From: an uncultured beta proteobacterium
GTDB taxonomy: Bacteria; Pseudomonadota; Gammaproteobacteria; Burkholderiales; Rhodocyclaceae
DNA length: 39,180 nucleotides
Assembly: GCA_903848955.1 (NCBI GenBank)
Contig: CAINHS010000143.1
Span: 1-39,180, forward strand
Direction of reading: 5' to 3'
Shown here in pieces: positions 20,168 to 29,469 of this stretch. How positions within the stretch are numbered: position 1 is the stretch's first letter; each line of letters opens with the position of its first letter. The notes beneath the pieces were generated by a model. The model saw only the letters and a program-made list of their open reading frames with translations, was not told where the DNA came from and made no database searches. Made by a program: the position numbers and the translations under genes.

Positions 20168-20815
20168 ATGAAGCTCAGGGGTCTGTGCGCCGTTACCCTA
20201 GACGACCCCCTGCTGCCGCGGCTTTCGGCGCTGGTAAAGGCGGCCCTCGATGGCGGAACGCCCTTCGTTCAATACCGCAACAAGATGGCTTCGCGCGCCC
20301 TGCGCCGTGCCCAGGCGGCCGAGATGCTGCGCATCTGCCGCGCTTCGGGGGCAAAGCTGATCATCAATGACGATGTCTGGCTGGCGGTGGAGATCGGCGC
20401 CGACGGCGCCCATCTCGGTCGCGACGATGCGCCGGGCGGCTCGCTGGCTGCCGCACGTGATGCCCTCGGCTCGAAGCGCATCCTCGGCGTCTCCTGCTAT
20501 GACGAGCTCGCCCGCGGCGAAGAGGCCGCTGCCGCGGGCGCCGACTATCTTGCCTTCGGCAGCGTATTCCCCTCGCGCACCAAACCCGCTGCAGTGCCTG
20601 CGCCGCTGGAACTGCTGGGCGAAGCACGCCGGCGTTTCGGCCTGCCGCTGGCCGCGATAGGCGGCATCACGCTCGACAACGCGCCGCAGGTGATTGCTGC
20701 CGGTGCGGACATGCTCGCGGTAGTCAGCGATCTGTTTGACGCCATGGACATCAAGGCGCGGGCGCAAGCCTACCAGGCACTTTTCAACCCTCCGAACCCC
20801 GGGACCCGGTCATGA
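20168..20815 (+). CDS. thiE: Thiamine-phosphate synthase ThiE
   Basis: This enzyme joins HMP-PP with hydroxyethylthiazole phosphate to make thiamine phosphate. With the chosen start it has 215 residues. The TIM-barrel motifs are QYRNK (usually QxRxK, pyrophosphate binding), [42 protein letters not shown] and the C-terminal IGGI phosphate loop. ATG 20168 ([10 protein letters not shown]) fits the family start. A GTG at 20147 in the same frame is possible. The stop overlaps hemL by 4 bp (ATGA), so ThiE and HemL synthesis should be coupled. Confidence 0.94.
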   Translation: MKLRGLCAVTLDDPLLPRLSALVKAALDGGTPFVQYRNKMASRALRRAQAAEMLRICRASGAKLIINDDVWLAVEIGADGAHLGRDDAPGGSLAAARDALGSKRILGVSCYDELARGEEAAAAGADYLAFGSVFPSRTKPAAVPAPLELLGEARRRFGLPLAAIGGITLDNAPQVIAAGADMLAVVSDLFDAMDIKARAQAYQALFNPPNPGTRS

Positions 20816-22089
20816 CCCGTAACGAAGAACTTTTCTCCCGCGCCCAGAACACCATTCCCGGCGGCGTCAATTCGCCCGTGCGCGCTTTCCGTTCCGTTGG
20901 CGGCGCGCCGCGCTTTTTCGCACGCGGCCAGGGCGCCCGGGTGTGGGATGCCGATGGCAAGTGCTACATCGACTACGTCGGCTCCTGGGGGCCGCTGATT
21001 CTCGGTCATGCCGACGCCGATACTGTGCGCACGGTGCAGGAGGCTGCGGCGAAGGGGCTTTCCTTCGGTGCGCCGACCGAAGGCGAAATCGAACTGGCGG
21101 AACTGCTGGTGCAGCGCGTGCCGAGCATGGACATGGTGCGACTGGTGTCGTCGGGCACCGAGGCCACCATGAGCGCCATCCGCCTCGCCCGGGGCTTTAC
21201 CGGGCGCGATGCCATCGTCAAGTTCGAGGGCTGCTATCACGGACACGGCGACAGCCTGCTGGTCAAGGCCGGCTCGGGGCTGCTGACATTCGGCAATCCC
21301 TCATCCGCCGGCGTACCCGCCGATCTGGCCCAGCACACCCTGGTGCTCGACTACAACGATGCGCAGGGTTTGCGCGACGCCTTCGCCAAACATGGCCAGA
21401 CCATCGCCTGCGTCATCGTCGAGCCGGTGGCCGGCAACATGAACCTGATCGCGCCCAAGCCCGAGTTCCTCGCCGCGATGCGCGAACTGTGCACGCAGCA
21501 CGGCGCCGTGCTGATCTTCGATGAGGTGATGACCGGTTTCCGCGTCGGCCCGGGCTCGGCGCAAGGCCTCTACGGCATCACGCCCGACCTGTCGACCTTC
21601 GGCAAGGTGGTCGGCGGCGGCATGCCGCTGGGTGCATTCGGCGGCCGCCGCGACATCATGCAAAAGATCGCGCCGCTGGGGCCGGTGTATCAGGCCGGCA
21701 CGCTGTCGGGCAATCCCTTGTCGGTCGCGGCGGGGCTGGTGACGCTGAAGAAGATTGCCGCGCCGGGTTTCTACGAAGCCTTGACGGCAAAGACCCGGGC
21801 GCTGGTCGACGGGCTTTCCGCGGCGGCGAAGAAGCGCGGCGTAAAGTTTTCGGCGCAGTCGGTGGGGGGCATGTTCGGCGTCTACTTCGCCGCCACGCCG
21901 CCGACGTCCTATGCCGAAATCATGGCTGCCGACAAGGAGGCCTTCAACCGCTTCTTCCATGCCATGCTCGATGCGGGCTTTTATCTGGCGCCCTCGGCCT
22001 TCGAGGCGGGTTTCGTGTCTGCCGCGCATACCGACGCCGACATTGCCGCCACGGTGGCGGCGGCCGACGCGATTTTCGCTGCCGGCTGA
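20812..22089 (+). CDS. hemL: Glutamate-1-semialdehyde 2,1-aminomutase
   Basis: This PLP enzyme makes 5-aminolevulinate from glutamate-1-semialdehyde, the C5 route to haem, and also feeds corrin synthesis needed for the B12-dependent mutase at the start of the window. It has 425 residues, the normal length. The opening [21 protein letters not shown] is diagnostic. The Schiff-base lysine is Lys265 in [18 protein letters not shown], matching the canonical position. [16 protein letters not shown] and [19 protein letters not shown] are also present. It overlaps thiE by 4 bp and ends 11 bp from the convergent corA-like gene. Confidence 0.96.
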   Translation: MTRNEELFSRAQNTIPGGVNSPVRAFRSVGGAPRFFARGQGARVWDADGKCYIDYVGSWGPLILGHADADTVRTVQEAAAKGLSFGAPTEGEIELAELLVQRVPSMDMVRLVSSGTEATMSAIRLARGFTGRDAIVKFEGCYHGHGDSLLVKAGSGLLTFGNPSSAGVPADLAQHTLVLDYNDAQGLRDAFAKHGQTIACVIVEPVAGNMNLIAPKPEFLAAMRELCTQHGAVLIFDEVMTGFRVGPGSAQGLYGITPDLSTFGKVVGGGMPLGAFGGRRDIMQKIAPLGPVYQAGTLSGNPLSVAAGLVTLKKIAAPGFYEALTAKTRALVDGLSAAAKKRGVKFSAQSVGGMFGVYFAATPPTSYAEIMAADKEAFNRFFHAMLDAGFYLAPSAFEAGFVSAAHTDADIAATVAAADAIFAAG

Positions 22090-22100
22090 CTAAATCAAGC

Positions 22101-23480
22101 TCAGGTCTCGCGCCCGGCTCTCCGGGCGGCGAGCAGCTTCTTCGCCTTGCGCGTCTCTATGTAGCGCAGCGAGACGTAGGAGCCCCAGCCGATCAGTCCC
22201 ATGCCGACCATGAAGGCGCCGTAAGCCAGCGGCCAGGAAATTCCCTGGGTCATCATCGAGAACTCCGACATGCCGCCGATGCCGGCGATGATGTTGATCG
22301 GCATGAACACCACGCTGATGGTGGTCAGCTTGGACACGCGCTTGTTCTGGTTGATGTTGATGAAGCCGACCGTGGCGTCCATCAGGAAGTTGATCTTGCC
22401 GAACAGGAAGGAGGTGTGGCCGTCCAGCGAATCGATGTCGCGCAGGATCTGGCGGGCATCGTTGTGCTGGTCGGTCGACATCAGCCGGCTGCGGATCAGG
22501 AAGGACAGCGCGCGGCGGGTATCGAGCACATTGCGGCGGATGCGGCCGTTGAGGTCCTCTTCCTTGGCAATGTCGGAGAGGATTTCGGCGGCCTCGTCAT
22601 CGGTGACCTGCGGCGTCAGCACGGTGCGGCTGACCTTTTCCAATTCGGCGTAGACGTCCTCCAGCGCATCGGCGGAATACTCGACGTCGGCGTCGTACAG
22701 GTCGAGCAGGACGTCCTTGCCGTCGGTGACGTAGCCCGGCTGGATGCGTGCGCGCAGCCTCTGCAGGCGGAACACCGGCAGTTCCTCGTCGCGCATCGAG
22801 AACAGGATGTTGTTGTGCAAGACGAAGGCCACCGGCACGTTGCGCGATTCGTCCTCCTTGTCCAGCAGGAAGTCCGAATGCATATGGACGTCGCCGTTGT
22901 CCTCGATGTAGAAGCGCGCCGATTCCTCGATGTCGGTCAGATCGTCGGCGTCCGGCAGTTCAAGGCCGAAGACGTCCTCCACCCACTGCCGTTCTGCCTT
23001 GGAGGGAGCCAGCAGGTCCACCCAGATCGGTGCGATGGCGGCCAGGTCTTCCTTGCTGTCGATCTGGATCTGGCGCAGGCGGCCGTTCTGCAGTTCGAAG
23101 GCATTCACCGTCACCGGCTTGCGCGCGGCTTCGCTGGCCTGCTGCGTGCCCTGCAGGTCGCCGCTGCCGGCCGCCGGATTTTCGTCGGGTTCCTCGTCGA
23201 GCGATTCCTGCAGGGCCTCCGACATCTCGTCGAGCACGTCCTCGCCCTGTTCCTTGTCCAGCAGTTCCCAGACCTGGACGCTCTCGTCAGGCGGCAGTGC
23301 ATCGAGGATGCGCGCCACTGACTCGGGGGCCAGCGGCTCGAGCCGGGTGCGCAGGGCGGCCCAGTCCTGGCGACGCACCAGATCCTCGACCTCGCGCAGG
23401 GTCTCCTGTTCCTCGGCGCGCTGACGCGCCTCGGCATCATCTTCGGCAGGTGGGTTCAGGAACTCGGACATGGCCGCCAT
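22101..23480 (-). CDS. CorA-family divalent-cation transporter with MgtE_N-like N-terminal extension
   Basis: This is an inner-membrane pentameric-type Mg2+ or Co2+ channel of 459 residues. About residues 25-95 resemble the MgtE N-terminal helical domain (PESVARILDALPPDESVQVWELL, then VLDEMSEALQESL). An acidic linker follows. The CorA cytoplasmic domain starts near residue 120 and includes a long helix (SFLIRSRLMSTDQHNDARQILRDIDSL). The two C-terminal membrane helices are split by GGMSEF. The selectivity-loop GMN of CorA is Gly403-Met404-Ser405 here, with Ser for Asn. The last residues are basic, as expected for the inside-positive end. A second in-frame ATG lies nine bases downstream of the chosen start. 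Transport specificity cannot be assigned. A ZntB-like exporter is the alternative. Confidence 0.88.
   Translation of the reverse strand: MAAMSEFLNPPAEDDAEARQRAEEQETLREVEDLVRRQDWAALRTRLEPLAPESVARILDALPPDESVQVWELLDKEQGEDVLDEMSEALQESLDEEPDENPAAGSGDLQGTQQASEAARKPVTVNAFELQNGRLRQIQIDSKEDLAAIAPIWVDLLAPSKAERQWVEDVFGLELPDADDLTDIEESARFYIEDNGDVHMHSDFLLDKEDESRNVPVAFVLHNNILFSMRDEELPVFRLQRLRARIQPGYVTDGKDVLLDLYDADVEYSADALEDVYAELEKVSRTVLTPQVTDDEAAEILSDIAKEEDLNGRIRRNVLDTRRALSFLIRSRLMSTDQHNDARQILRDIDSLDGHTSFLFGKINFLMDATVGFININQNKRVSKLTTISVVFMPINIIAGIGGMSEFSMMTQGISWPLAYGAFMVGMGLIGWGSYVSLRYIETRKAKKLLAARRAGRET
22111..22128. terminator. Stem-loop at the hemL/corA convergent junction
   Basis: CGCCCGG (22111-22117) and CCGGGCG (22122-22128) form a perfect 7-bp GC stem with a CTCT loop. 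It sits 21 nt after the hemL stop and inside the last codons of the corA-like gene. No T-run follows, so intrinsic termination is uncertain. Confidence 0.35.
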
Positions 23481-23491
23481 ATTCTATTCTT

Positions 23492-24187
23492 CTACGGCAG
23501 TTCCGCGCCGGCCATGCGGCCGAGAATGAGTTGCGTGCGGCCGTTCATGTAGGCCGAGTAGGGATTGCGTTCATAACGGCGCGGGGCCGGCAGCATGACG
23601 GCAAGGCGCGCCGCCTGTTCGGCACCGAGTTGCGCCGCCGCGATGCCGAAATAGCGGCGTGCCGCCGCCTCGGCGCCGAATACGCCGTCGCCCCATTCGA
23701 CGACGTTGAGATAGACCTCGAGGATGCGCCGCTTGTCCCACAGCAGTTCCAGCCAGAGCGTGATGATGGCTTCTTCGGCCTTGCGCAGGGTCGTCTTCGA
23801 AGGCGACAGCAGCAGGTTCTTCGCCAGTTGCTGGGAGATCGTCGAGCCGCCGGCCACCACCTTGCCCTGCTTCTGATTCTTCTCGATGGCCTTCTGAATG
23901 CCTTCCCAGTCGAAGCCCTCGTGATCGACGAACTTGTCATCCTCGGCGGCGACAACGGCGCGCTTGAGATGCACCGAGATTTTTTCGTAGGCTACCCACT
24001 GCTGTTTGAGCTCGGCTTTCGGATTCTTCAGGCGCGCCTCGTCGAGGCGCTGGCTCTGGAAGCTGGTGGTCGCCGGATTGACCCATTTCCACCACAGCAC
24101 CCAGCCCAGATACCAGCCTTGCCAGAGCAGCACCAGGATGGCGGCTGCCGCCAGTCCGTTTTTCAGCCAGTGCGGTGCCGGCCTCAT
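23492..24187 (-). CDS. mtgA: Monofunctional biosynthetic peptidoglycan transglycosylase
   Basis: This GT51 glycosyltransferase polymerises lipid II into glycan strands at the outer face of the inner membrane. It has 231 residues with one N-terminal membrane anchor (about 11-33, Trp-rich). The catalytic Glu82 is in AAEDDKFVDHEGFD. Further GT51 motifs are GGSTISQQLAKNLLL, the EIITLWLELLWDKRRILEVYLN-like stretch and GVFGAEAAARRYFG. There is no transpeptidase domain, so it is MtgA and not a class A PBP. Its ATG overlaps the aroE stop by 4 bp (ATGA), a coupling often seen in betaproteobacteria. Confidence 0.95.
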   Translation of the reverse strand: MRPAPHWLKNGLAAAAILVLLWQGWYLGWVLWWKWVNPATTSFQSQRLDEARLKNPKAELKQQWVAYEKISVHLKRAVVAAEDDKFVDHEGFDWEGIQKAIEKNQKQGKVVAGGSTISQQLAKNLLLSPSKTTLRKAEEAIITLWLELLWDKRRILEVYLNVVEWGDGVFGAEAAARRYFGIAAAQLGAEQAARLAVMLPAPRRYERNPYSAYMNGRTQLILGRMAGAELP

Positions 24188-25017
24188 TCCTTGAGCGCCG
24201 CCAGCACGGGCGCCGTCTGCGGACGCACGCCGCGCCAGACGAAGAAGGCCTCGGCCGCCTGTTCCACCAGCATGCCGAGGCCGTCGCCAACGCGTGCGCC
24301 GGCGGCATGAGCCTGATCCATGAAGGGTGTTTGGCGACCATAAACCATCTCATAGGCGACGCAGCCTGGCGCGAATATCGAGTCCGGCAGGGGCAGCACG
24401 GCGCCGCTGAGGCCTGCCGAGGTGGCGTTGATGACGAGATCGAACGCCCGCCCGGCGAGGCCGGGGAAACTGCTGGCATCGGGCTTGACCGCGACCGCGC
24501 AGCCGGGCAGGCGGGAGAATTCGAGGGCGAGGCGGGCGGCAGCTTCTTCGCTGCGATTGGTGATCACCAGTTCGGCGGGATTTTCCAGCAGCAGCGGCAG
24601 GATCACGCCGCGCGCCGCGCCCCCTGCGCCCAGCAGCAGGATGCGCCGCCCGGCCGGGTCGCAGCCGAGATTGTTCTTGAGGTCCTGCACCAGTCCGGCG
24701 CCGTCGGTGTTGTCGCCGCTGATCGCGCCGGCCTCGAAGCTCAGCGTGTTCACGGCGCCCGCCGCTTCAGCGCGCGGCGTGCGCCGCGTGGCGAGACGAA
24801 AGGCCTCTTCCTTGAACGGCAGGGTGACATTGGCTCCCCCGGCCGGCCCGCCGGCGGCGGCGATGAAGGCCTGCAGCGCGGCGGGGAAGCCGTCCTTGAC
24901 GGCAAGGACGGCCTGATAGCTGAGGTCCTGCCCGGTCTGCGCCGCGAACAGGGCGTGGATGCGCGGCGACTTGCTGTGCCCGACGGGATTGCCAAAAACG
25001 GCGTAACGGTCAGTCAT
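24184..25017 (-). CDS. aroE: Shikimate dehydrogenase
   Basis: This NADP-dependent enzyme reduces 3-dehydroshikimate to shikimate in aromatic amino acid synthesis. It has 277 residues. The shikimate-binding motif is NPVGHSKSPRIH with Ser15 and Ser17. The catalytic lysine is Lys69 in NVTLPFKE and the partner Asp105 is in GDNTDGAG. The cofactor loop is LGAGGAARG, followed by TNRSEE, the NADP-type pattern. The frame is open upstream to 25092, but the ATG at 25017 gives the family start MTDRYAVFGNP. It is followed by mtgA in a 4-bp overlap and preceded on the same strand by the TonB-like gene, 102 nt upstream. Confidence 0.96.
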   Translation of the reverse strand: MTDRYAVFGNPVGHSKSPRIHALFAAQTGQDLSYQAVLAVKDGFPAALQAFIAAAGGPAGGANVTLPFKEEAFRLATRRTPRAEAAGAVNTLSFEAGAISGDNTDGAGLVQDLKNNLGCDPAGRRILLLGAGGAARGVILPLLLENPAELVITNRSEEAAARLALEFSRLPGCAVAVKPDASSFPGLAGRAFDLVINATSAGLSGAVLPLPDSIFAPGCVAYEMVYGRQTPFMDQAHAAGARVGDGLGMLVEQAAEAFFVWRGVRPQTAPVLAALKE

Positions 25018-25119
25018 GGTTTTGTTGCGGGGTCGTTTTCGGTGGAGGCTAACATGCGCGCAGCGGATGTTAAGCGCAGCGGCCGGAACCAAAAACCATG
25101 TGACGATCGGTCATGGCTC

Positions 25120-26073
25120 TCAGTCCGAACGCAGGCGGTCGGCGTTGGTGAAGGTCCAGGTGCGGGTGATCTCCAGCACGTCGGTGTCGCGCCGGATGGC
25201 ATCGGGGAAGGCGGCGTAGGGCGAGGCCATCTGCACTATGCGGCGCGCGGCGTCATCGAGCAGACTCTGGCCCGAGGAGCGATTGACTTCGACGCGTTCC
25301 AGGTCACCGTTGGCCTTGATGATCACGGTCAGCACCAGGCTGCCGTAGAGCCGGCCCTTGGCGGCGGCGGGATAATTCAGGTTGCCGATGCGCTCGATCT
25401 TCTGCCGCCAGTCCTCGACGTACTGGGCGAAGCGGTACTCCTCGACCCGGGCACCCAGGTGCTTTACCTTGGGACGCTGGTTGTACTCGCTGGTCTGCCT
25501 GTCGATCTGGGCTTCGAGGCGGGCAATCGCCATGGCGCTGGTGGCAAGATCGACTCCGGAGACAGTCGGTGCCTGCTGCGGCGCCGGCTTCTCTTGCGGC
25601 TTGTCCGCCGTGACGGCCCGTTCGCTGCGCAGGCGCAACATCATCATCTGCTGCTGGGCCTCGAGTTCGGCGACGCGGCGCCGGGTTTCGACCAGGTCGT
25701 CGCCTTCCCGGGTGCGCTCGGAAGGTGGCAGCGGCGTCGTCGCGCGGCGGTCGTCCGCGGTGTTGCCGCCGCCGTCAAGGCTGGTTTGCGCCTTGGCCTG
25801 CGCCCGGTCGGGACGGTTCTTGCTCTTGCTGTTGACCAGGATGACGTCCAGCGCCCGTTCGCGCGCCTTGTCGATGAGGTCCGGCGGCGTGAAGCGAATG
25901 GCCAGCAGCACGGCGTGGATCAGCAGCGAAGCGCCGATGGCCAGTGTCAAATTGCGTTGCGGCGCATCCATTGCGGCGAGAAACGCCGGCATCCCCCGGG
26001 ACTTGCTGCGGGGCATCGGCAGTGGCGGCGGCAAAAGTCTGGACAAGCGTGACGGGCCTGGCGGGGTTGGCAT
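25120..26073 (-). CDS. TonB-family energy transducer-like protein
   Basis: This is a probable periplasm-spanning protein of 317 residues. A Pro/Arg-rich N-terminus is followed by one membrane helix (LTLAIGASLLIHAVLLAI, about residues 44-61). A long, charged periplasmic region comes next, with a coiled-coil stretch (ETRRRVAELEAQQQMMMLRLRSE). The C-terminal TonB_C fold runs from YPAAAKGRLYGSLVLTVIIKANGDLERVEV to the end (ITRTWTF). The ATG at 26073 lies 13 nt after the ribonuclease stop. An in-frame ATG at 26130 would overlap that gene and is not preferred. No exbB or exbD is in the window. In several betaproteobacteria a similar gene sits beside aroE, so it may be a housekeeping envelope protein and not a siderophore transducer (inference). 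Confidence 0.85.
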   Translation of the reverse strand: MPTPPGPSRLSRLLPPPLPMPRSKSRGMPAFLAAMDAPQRNLTLAIGASLLIHAVLLAIRFTPPDLIDKARERALDVILVNSKSKNRPDRAQAKAQTSLDGGGNTADDRRATTPLPPSERTREGDDLVETRRRVAELEAQQQMMMLRLRSERAVTADKPQEKPAPQQAPTVSGVDLATSAMAIARLEAQIDRQTSEYNQRPKVKHLGARVEEYRFAQYVEDWRQKIERIGNLNYPAAAKGRLYGSLVLTVIIKANGDLERVEVNRSSGQSLLDDAARRIVQMASPYAAFPDAIRRDTDVLEITRTWTFTNADRLRSD

Positions 26074-26086
26074 GACGCCGTCGATT

Positions 26087-28036
26087 TTACTCCGCGACTT
26101 CCTCGCCCTCGTCAGCCGCGAACGCAGCATCAGAGCCGCTATTGGAGGCCAATTCAGGCGCCAGGTCGAGATATCTGGGCCGCACTTCGGCCTCCAGCAA
26201 ATCGATGCCTTCGATGCTCAGTTGTACGCGTGCCCCGCGCGGCAATTCGGGCAGCGAGGGGACGCGCAATACCAGGGGAACGGCATCAAGCCGTACCAGG
26301 GCTTCGCGCAGCACGTGTGCCGGAGCCTCGTGTGCATCCTGCTGCAGCAGCCAGCGCAGGCACCAGTAGCGCTCCATGCCGCGCTGGAATTCGGCATAGG
26401 CGGCATAGGTCAGTTCGAAGTCGCGCATGGCGGCAAGCAGGTCCGCCGATTTGGGCGGGAAGGGCGGCGCCTGTTCCTGCAGCAGGGCGATGAGTTGCCA
26501 CTGGTTGAGCAGGTCGCAATAACGCCGCAGCGGCGAGGATGACCAGGCATAGCAGTCGACGCCGAGGCCTTCGTGCGGCGCCGCCACCGTGCTCATGCGC
26601 ACCTTGCCCGCCGTTTGCACGCGATACAGGGCGGGGATGCCGGCGTCGCGCAGCATCGCGCCCCAGGTGGCGTTGGCGACGATCATCAGTTCGGCGACCA
26701 GCGTATCCAGCGGGCTGCCGCGCGCCCGCTCGCCGATGCTGACGACCCCCCTGCCCGGTTCTGCCGCGATGCCGCTGTCGGCATCCCAGTCCACGGTGAA
26801 GTTGTAGTCCTTGCGGCTGCCGTTGTCGGAGGGCTTGCCGCGTCCGGCTTCGAGCACCTGGGCGAATTCCCAGAGCAGCTTCAGCTCGTCGCGGTAGGGG
26901 AAGTCCGGCAGGCCGGCGGCCAGCGTGGCTTCATTGAACACCGGCTCGATGTCGTGGTGGCGCAGATTGGCAACGATGGGCACGCGTTCCATGCGCGTCT
27001 CATGGCCGAGCAGACGGTAGTCGCCGGCGACATCGAGATACAGTGAAATGGCGGCGACGTCATGTCCGGCGGCGAGCGTGAAGTGCTCCACCACGTCTTC
27101 CGGCAGCATGGTGATCTTGCGTCCGGGCATATACACCGTGGATAGCCGTTCGCGGGCGATGCGACCGAGGTCGGAGTCGGGCGCGAAGCCGAGGCCGGGG
27201 GCCGCGATGTGGATGCCGATGTGCCAGCCGCCGTCGGGCTTTGCCGTAACCGAGAAGGCGTCGTCGATTTCCGTGGTGTGAGCGTCATCGACACTGAAGG
27301 CCCGGACTTGCGCCAACGGCAATCCGGCGGCTTCGAGCGGCGCAGCGAATTCGCCGAACCCGGTTCCGCCCTTGCTGTCGGGAAAGAACTCGAACAGGAA
27401 GCGGCCCAGGTGGTAGTCGTGTGTCGACGCCAGCGCGCCGCAGTCGAACAGCAGGCGCGCCGCCGACTTTCCGGTGTCGCCGCAGGCGGCTTCGAGCGCC
27501 TTGGTTTCGCTGCGGTTGCGATCGGGTTTGTAGGTGAGCTGCGCCAGCAGCGGCGCGAACTCGGGTGGCAGGCGGCTGCTCTTGAGCTCCTCCACCATGC
27601 GTTCGATAGCGGCGGCCTGCAGGCGCTTCTTTTCGAGGCCGGCCAGTGCCGCCTGCAATATTTCGGGCGGCGCCTTGCGGAAGCGGCCGCGGCCCTTGCG
27701 ATGGAAATACATCGGCGCCGAATGCAGGCGCAGCAGCACGGCAGCCGTTTGCACCGTGTCCGGCTTGGCGCCGTGATATTCGGCCGCGAGTTCCTCGAAG
27801 CCGAATTCATCCTCGCCGCATACTTCCCAGAGGAAATCGACTTCGATCCGCCCGGCTTCCGTTTCCGCGCGCTCCAGCAGTTCGCCGGGCGCCGGCGCGG
27901 CGAAGCGCAGCAGGACATTGGCGGCCTTGACCTTGGAGCGCTTGCCGGATGCAAGCTCGATCTGCAAGGAAGCCACGTTGTCGGCCAGCACGGTGCCGGC
28001 ACGGAAAGCGCCGTCCTCTTCAAACAGGACATTCAT
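26087..28036 (-). CDS. RNase II/R family exoribonuclease (RNB domain)
   Basis: This is a 3'-5' processive exoribonuclease of 649 residues, close to RNase II in length and without RNase R's long N-terminal helical and basic C-terminal parts. An SH3-like or cold-shock-like N-terminal domain opens with FEEDGAFRAGTVLADNVASLQIEL. The RNB core has the metal-binding Asp cluster FSVDDAHTTEIDDAFSV, then HIGIHIAAPG, the YMPGRKITMLPEDV loop and a late CYAWSSSPLRRYCDLLNQWQL stretch. The last 70 residues suit a degenerate S1 domain. It lies upstream of the tonB-like, aroE and mtgA genes with short gaps and probably heads that operon. Confidence 0.92.
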   Translation of the reverse strand: MNVLFEEDGAFRAGTVLADNVASLQIELASGKRSKVKAANVLLRFAAPAPGELLERAETEAGRIEVDFLWEVCGEDEFGFEELAAEYHGAKPDTVQTAAVLLRLHSAPMYFHRKGRGRFRKAPPEILQAALAGLEKKRLQAAAIERMVEELKSSRLPPEFAPLLAQLTYKPDRNRSETKALEAACGDTGKSAARLLFDCGALASTHDYHLGRFLFEFFPDSKGGTGFGEFAAPLEAAGLPLAQVRAFSVDDAHTTEIDDAFSVTAKPDGGWHIGIHIAAPGLGFAPDSDLGRIARERLSTVYMPGRKITMLPEDVVEHFTLAAGHDVAAISLYLDVAGDYRLLGHETRMERVPIVANLRHHDIEPVFNEATLAAGLPDFPYRDELKLLWEFAQVLEAGRGKPSDNGSRKDYNFTVDWDADSGIAAEPGRGVVSIGERARGSPLDTLVAELMIVANATWGAMLRDAGIPALYRVQTAGKVRMSTVAAPHEGLGVDCYAWSSSPLRRYCDLLNQWQLIALLQEQAPPFPPKSADLLAAMRDFELTYAAYAEFQRGMERYWCLRWLLQQDAHEAPAHVLREALVRLDAVPLVLRVPSLPELPRGARVQLSIEGIDLLEAEVRPRYLDLAPELASNSGSDAAFAADEGEEVAE

Positions 28037-28088
28037 GGAAATGGGAAGACCCCGGATGGGGAAGTGAGCGGGAAGCGAAGGGGGCGGA

Positions 28089-28895
28089 TTATACCGGTCC
28101 GGCGCTGGCGATCAGGATGCTGCTGGTCAGCCGGTAGCCGGTCTCCACCGCATGGGGCGCCAGGTCTTCGACGACGGCAGCGGCCAGTGCCTGCTGCTGT
28201 GCGGCGGGCAGGCGCGACAGGCTTTCCGCGGCGCCGCCGGCGAGATCGAGAAAGCCCTGCCAGTAGGCGCCGGCATCTTTGAAGTCGGTGCTCAGGCGAA
28301 CCACCTGAATGCCGATATCGCCGAAGCCGGCGGCGGCGAGACAGCGGGCGAGCACATCGGCATCGCCGAAACGGAAGATCGATGGCCGCTCCACCCTGGG
28401 CGGCGGCAGCAGGCGGCGCATGCAGGACAGCGCCGTGCCGACCAGCGGCACCTCTTCGGCGCGCCCCCAGACCGAAAGCACCAGCCGGCCATCCGCTCTC
28501 AGCACGCGCCGGATTTCCCTCAGGGCGGCCTGTTCGCCTGGAAAGAACATCAGGCCGAGCCCGCACAGCACGCGCTCAAAACTCCCGTCGGCGAAGGGCA
28601 GGGACTCGCCGTCGGCGGCAACCCGGACAAGACCGGGGCAGCAGGCGAGCTGGCCTTCGCTGATGTCGCAGGCAATCGCCAGGCCTGCTGCGCCGGCCAG
28701 GTCGCCGGCAGCGCGTGCGAGCAGGCCGGGACCGCTGGCCAGGTCGAGGATCCGCTGTCCCGCTGCCAGCCGGGCGGCGGCGATCAGGGTGTCGGCGAGG
28801 TCGCGGCGGGAACCCGCCGCCGCCAGGTAGCGCGGCCCGATCCGGTTGTAGCCCGCACGTTCGAGTCGCTTGAACTGGGCAGGATCGAAGCTCAT
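28089..28895 (-). CDS. Class I SAM-dependent methyltransferase, substrate unknown
   Basis: This protein of 268 residues has a Rossmann methyltransferase fold of the Methyltransf_11/UbiE-like type. Motif I is ILDLASGPGLLA (about 49-60), the acidic residue for the adenosine ribose is Asp78 in ACDIS, motif II-like is LPFADGSFERVLCGLGLMFFP, and motif III-like is EIRRVLRADGRLVLSVWG. The 53-nt gap to the ribonuclease gene on the same strand suggests partial co-transcription. Nothing nearby fixes the substrate. Small-molecule targets such as quinones, lipids or steroid-like acids are all possible. Confidence 0.85.
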   Translation of the reverse strand: MSFDPAQFKRLERAGYNRIGPRYLAAAGSRRDLADTLIAAARLAAGQRILDLASGPGLLARAAGDLAGAAGLAIACDISEGQLACCPGLVRVAADGESLPFADGSFERVLCGLGLMFFPGEQAALREIRRVLRADGRLVLSVWGRAEEVPLVGTALSCMRRLLPPPRVERPSIFRFGDADVLARCLAAAGFGDIGIQVVRLSTDFKDAGAYWQGFLDLAGGAAESLSRLPAAQQQALAAAVVEDLAPHAVETGYRLTSSILIASAGPV

Positions 28896-28905
28896 GGAAC
28901 GGGGT

Positions 28906-29469
28906 TCAGCTCAGTCCTGCGAAATCGATGACCGGATCAACGTAGTCGTCCCAGCGCGTAAAGCTGTGATCGCCGCCGGGCAGGACGGTCTGCCGGGCGC
29001 CCGTGTAGCGGCTGACGGCTTGCCGATAATCGAGGGTCTCGTCACCTTCTTCGACCAGCAGCCAGAAGCGCTCCGGCTTGCTCAGGACCGGCACCTCGAT
29101 GGCGCGCAACTCCTCGACATGCGCGCGGGTGAAGTCAAAAGATTCGCCGCTGTAGAGCCAGCGCTGCGGGCCGAGGAAGTCCTGCAGCGACAGGTGCGCG
29201 ACCACCGCGGGGTTGACCAGTACCGCCCTGAGATCGAAAGTCTCGGCCAGCCAGGTCGAGTAGTAGCCGCCGAGCGAGGAGCCGACAAGCGTGGTGACGC
29301 CGTGCTGCCCGATCAGTTGCGTCGCCAGAGCGATGGCCTCGCGCGGCGAGGCCGGCAGTTGCGGGCAGAGCAGAAAATCACCGAGTCCGCGTTCGCCCAT
29401 GCGCCCGGCCAGGGCCTGCGCCTTGTGTGATTGCGGCCCGCTGGTGAAGCCGTGCAGATAAAGGATCAC
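28906..29469 (-). CDS. YqiA-like alpha/beta-hydrolase esterase
   Basis: This protein of 187 residues starts at a GTG and reads MILYLHGFTSGPQSHKAQAL, the family opening. The nucleophile elbow is GSSLGGYYST, the acid is probably the Asp in VEEGDETLDY, and the His is in GGDHSFTRWDDY, near the end. The start GTG shares its first base with the TAG stop of uppP (TAGTG), a strong sign of translational coupling. The family includes E. coli YqiA, an esterase of poorly known physiology. Longer in-frame extensions lie inside uppP and are not credible. Confidence 0.88.
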   Translation of the reverse strand: MILYLHGFTSGPQSHKAQALAGRMGERGLGDFLLCPQLPASPREAIALATQLIGQHGVTTLVGSSLGGYYSTWLAETFDLRAVLVNPAVVAHLSLQDFLGPQRWLYSGESFDFTRAHVEELRAIEVPVLSKPERFWLLVEEGDETLDYRQAVSRYTGARQTVLPGGDHSFTRWDDYVDPVIDFAGLS

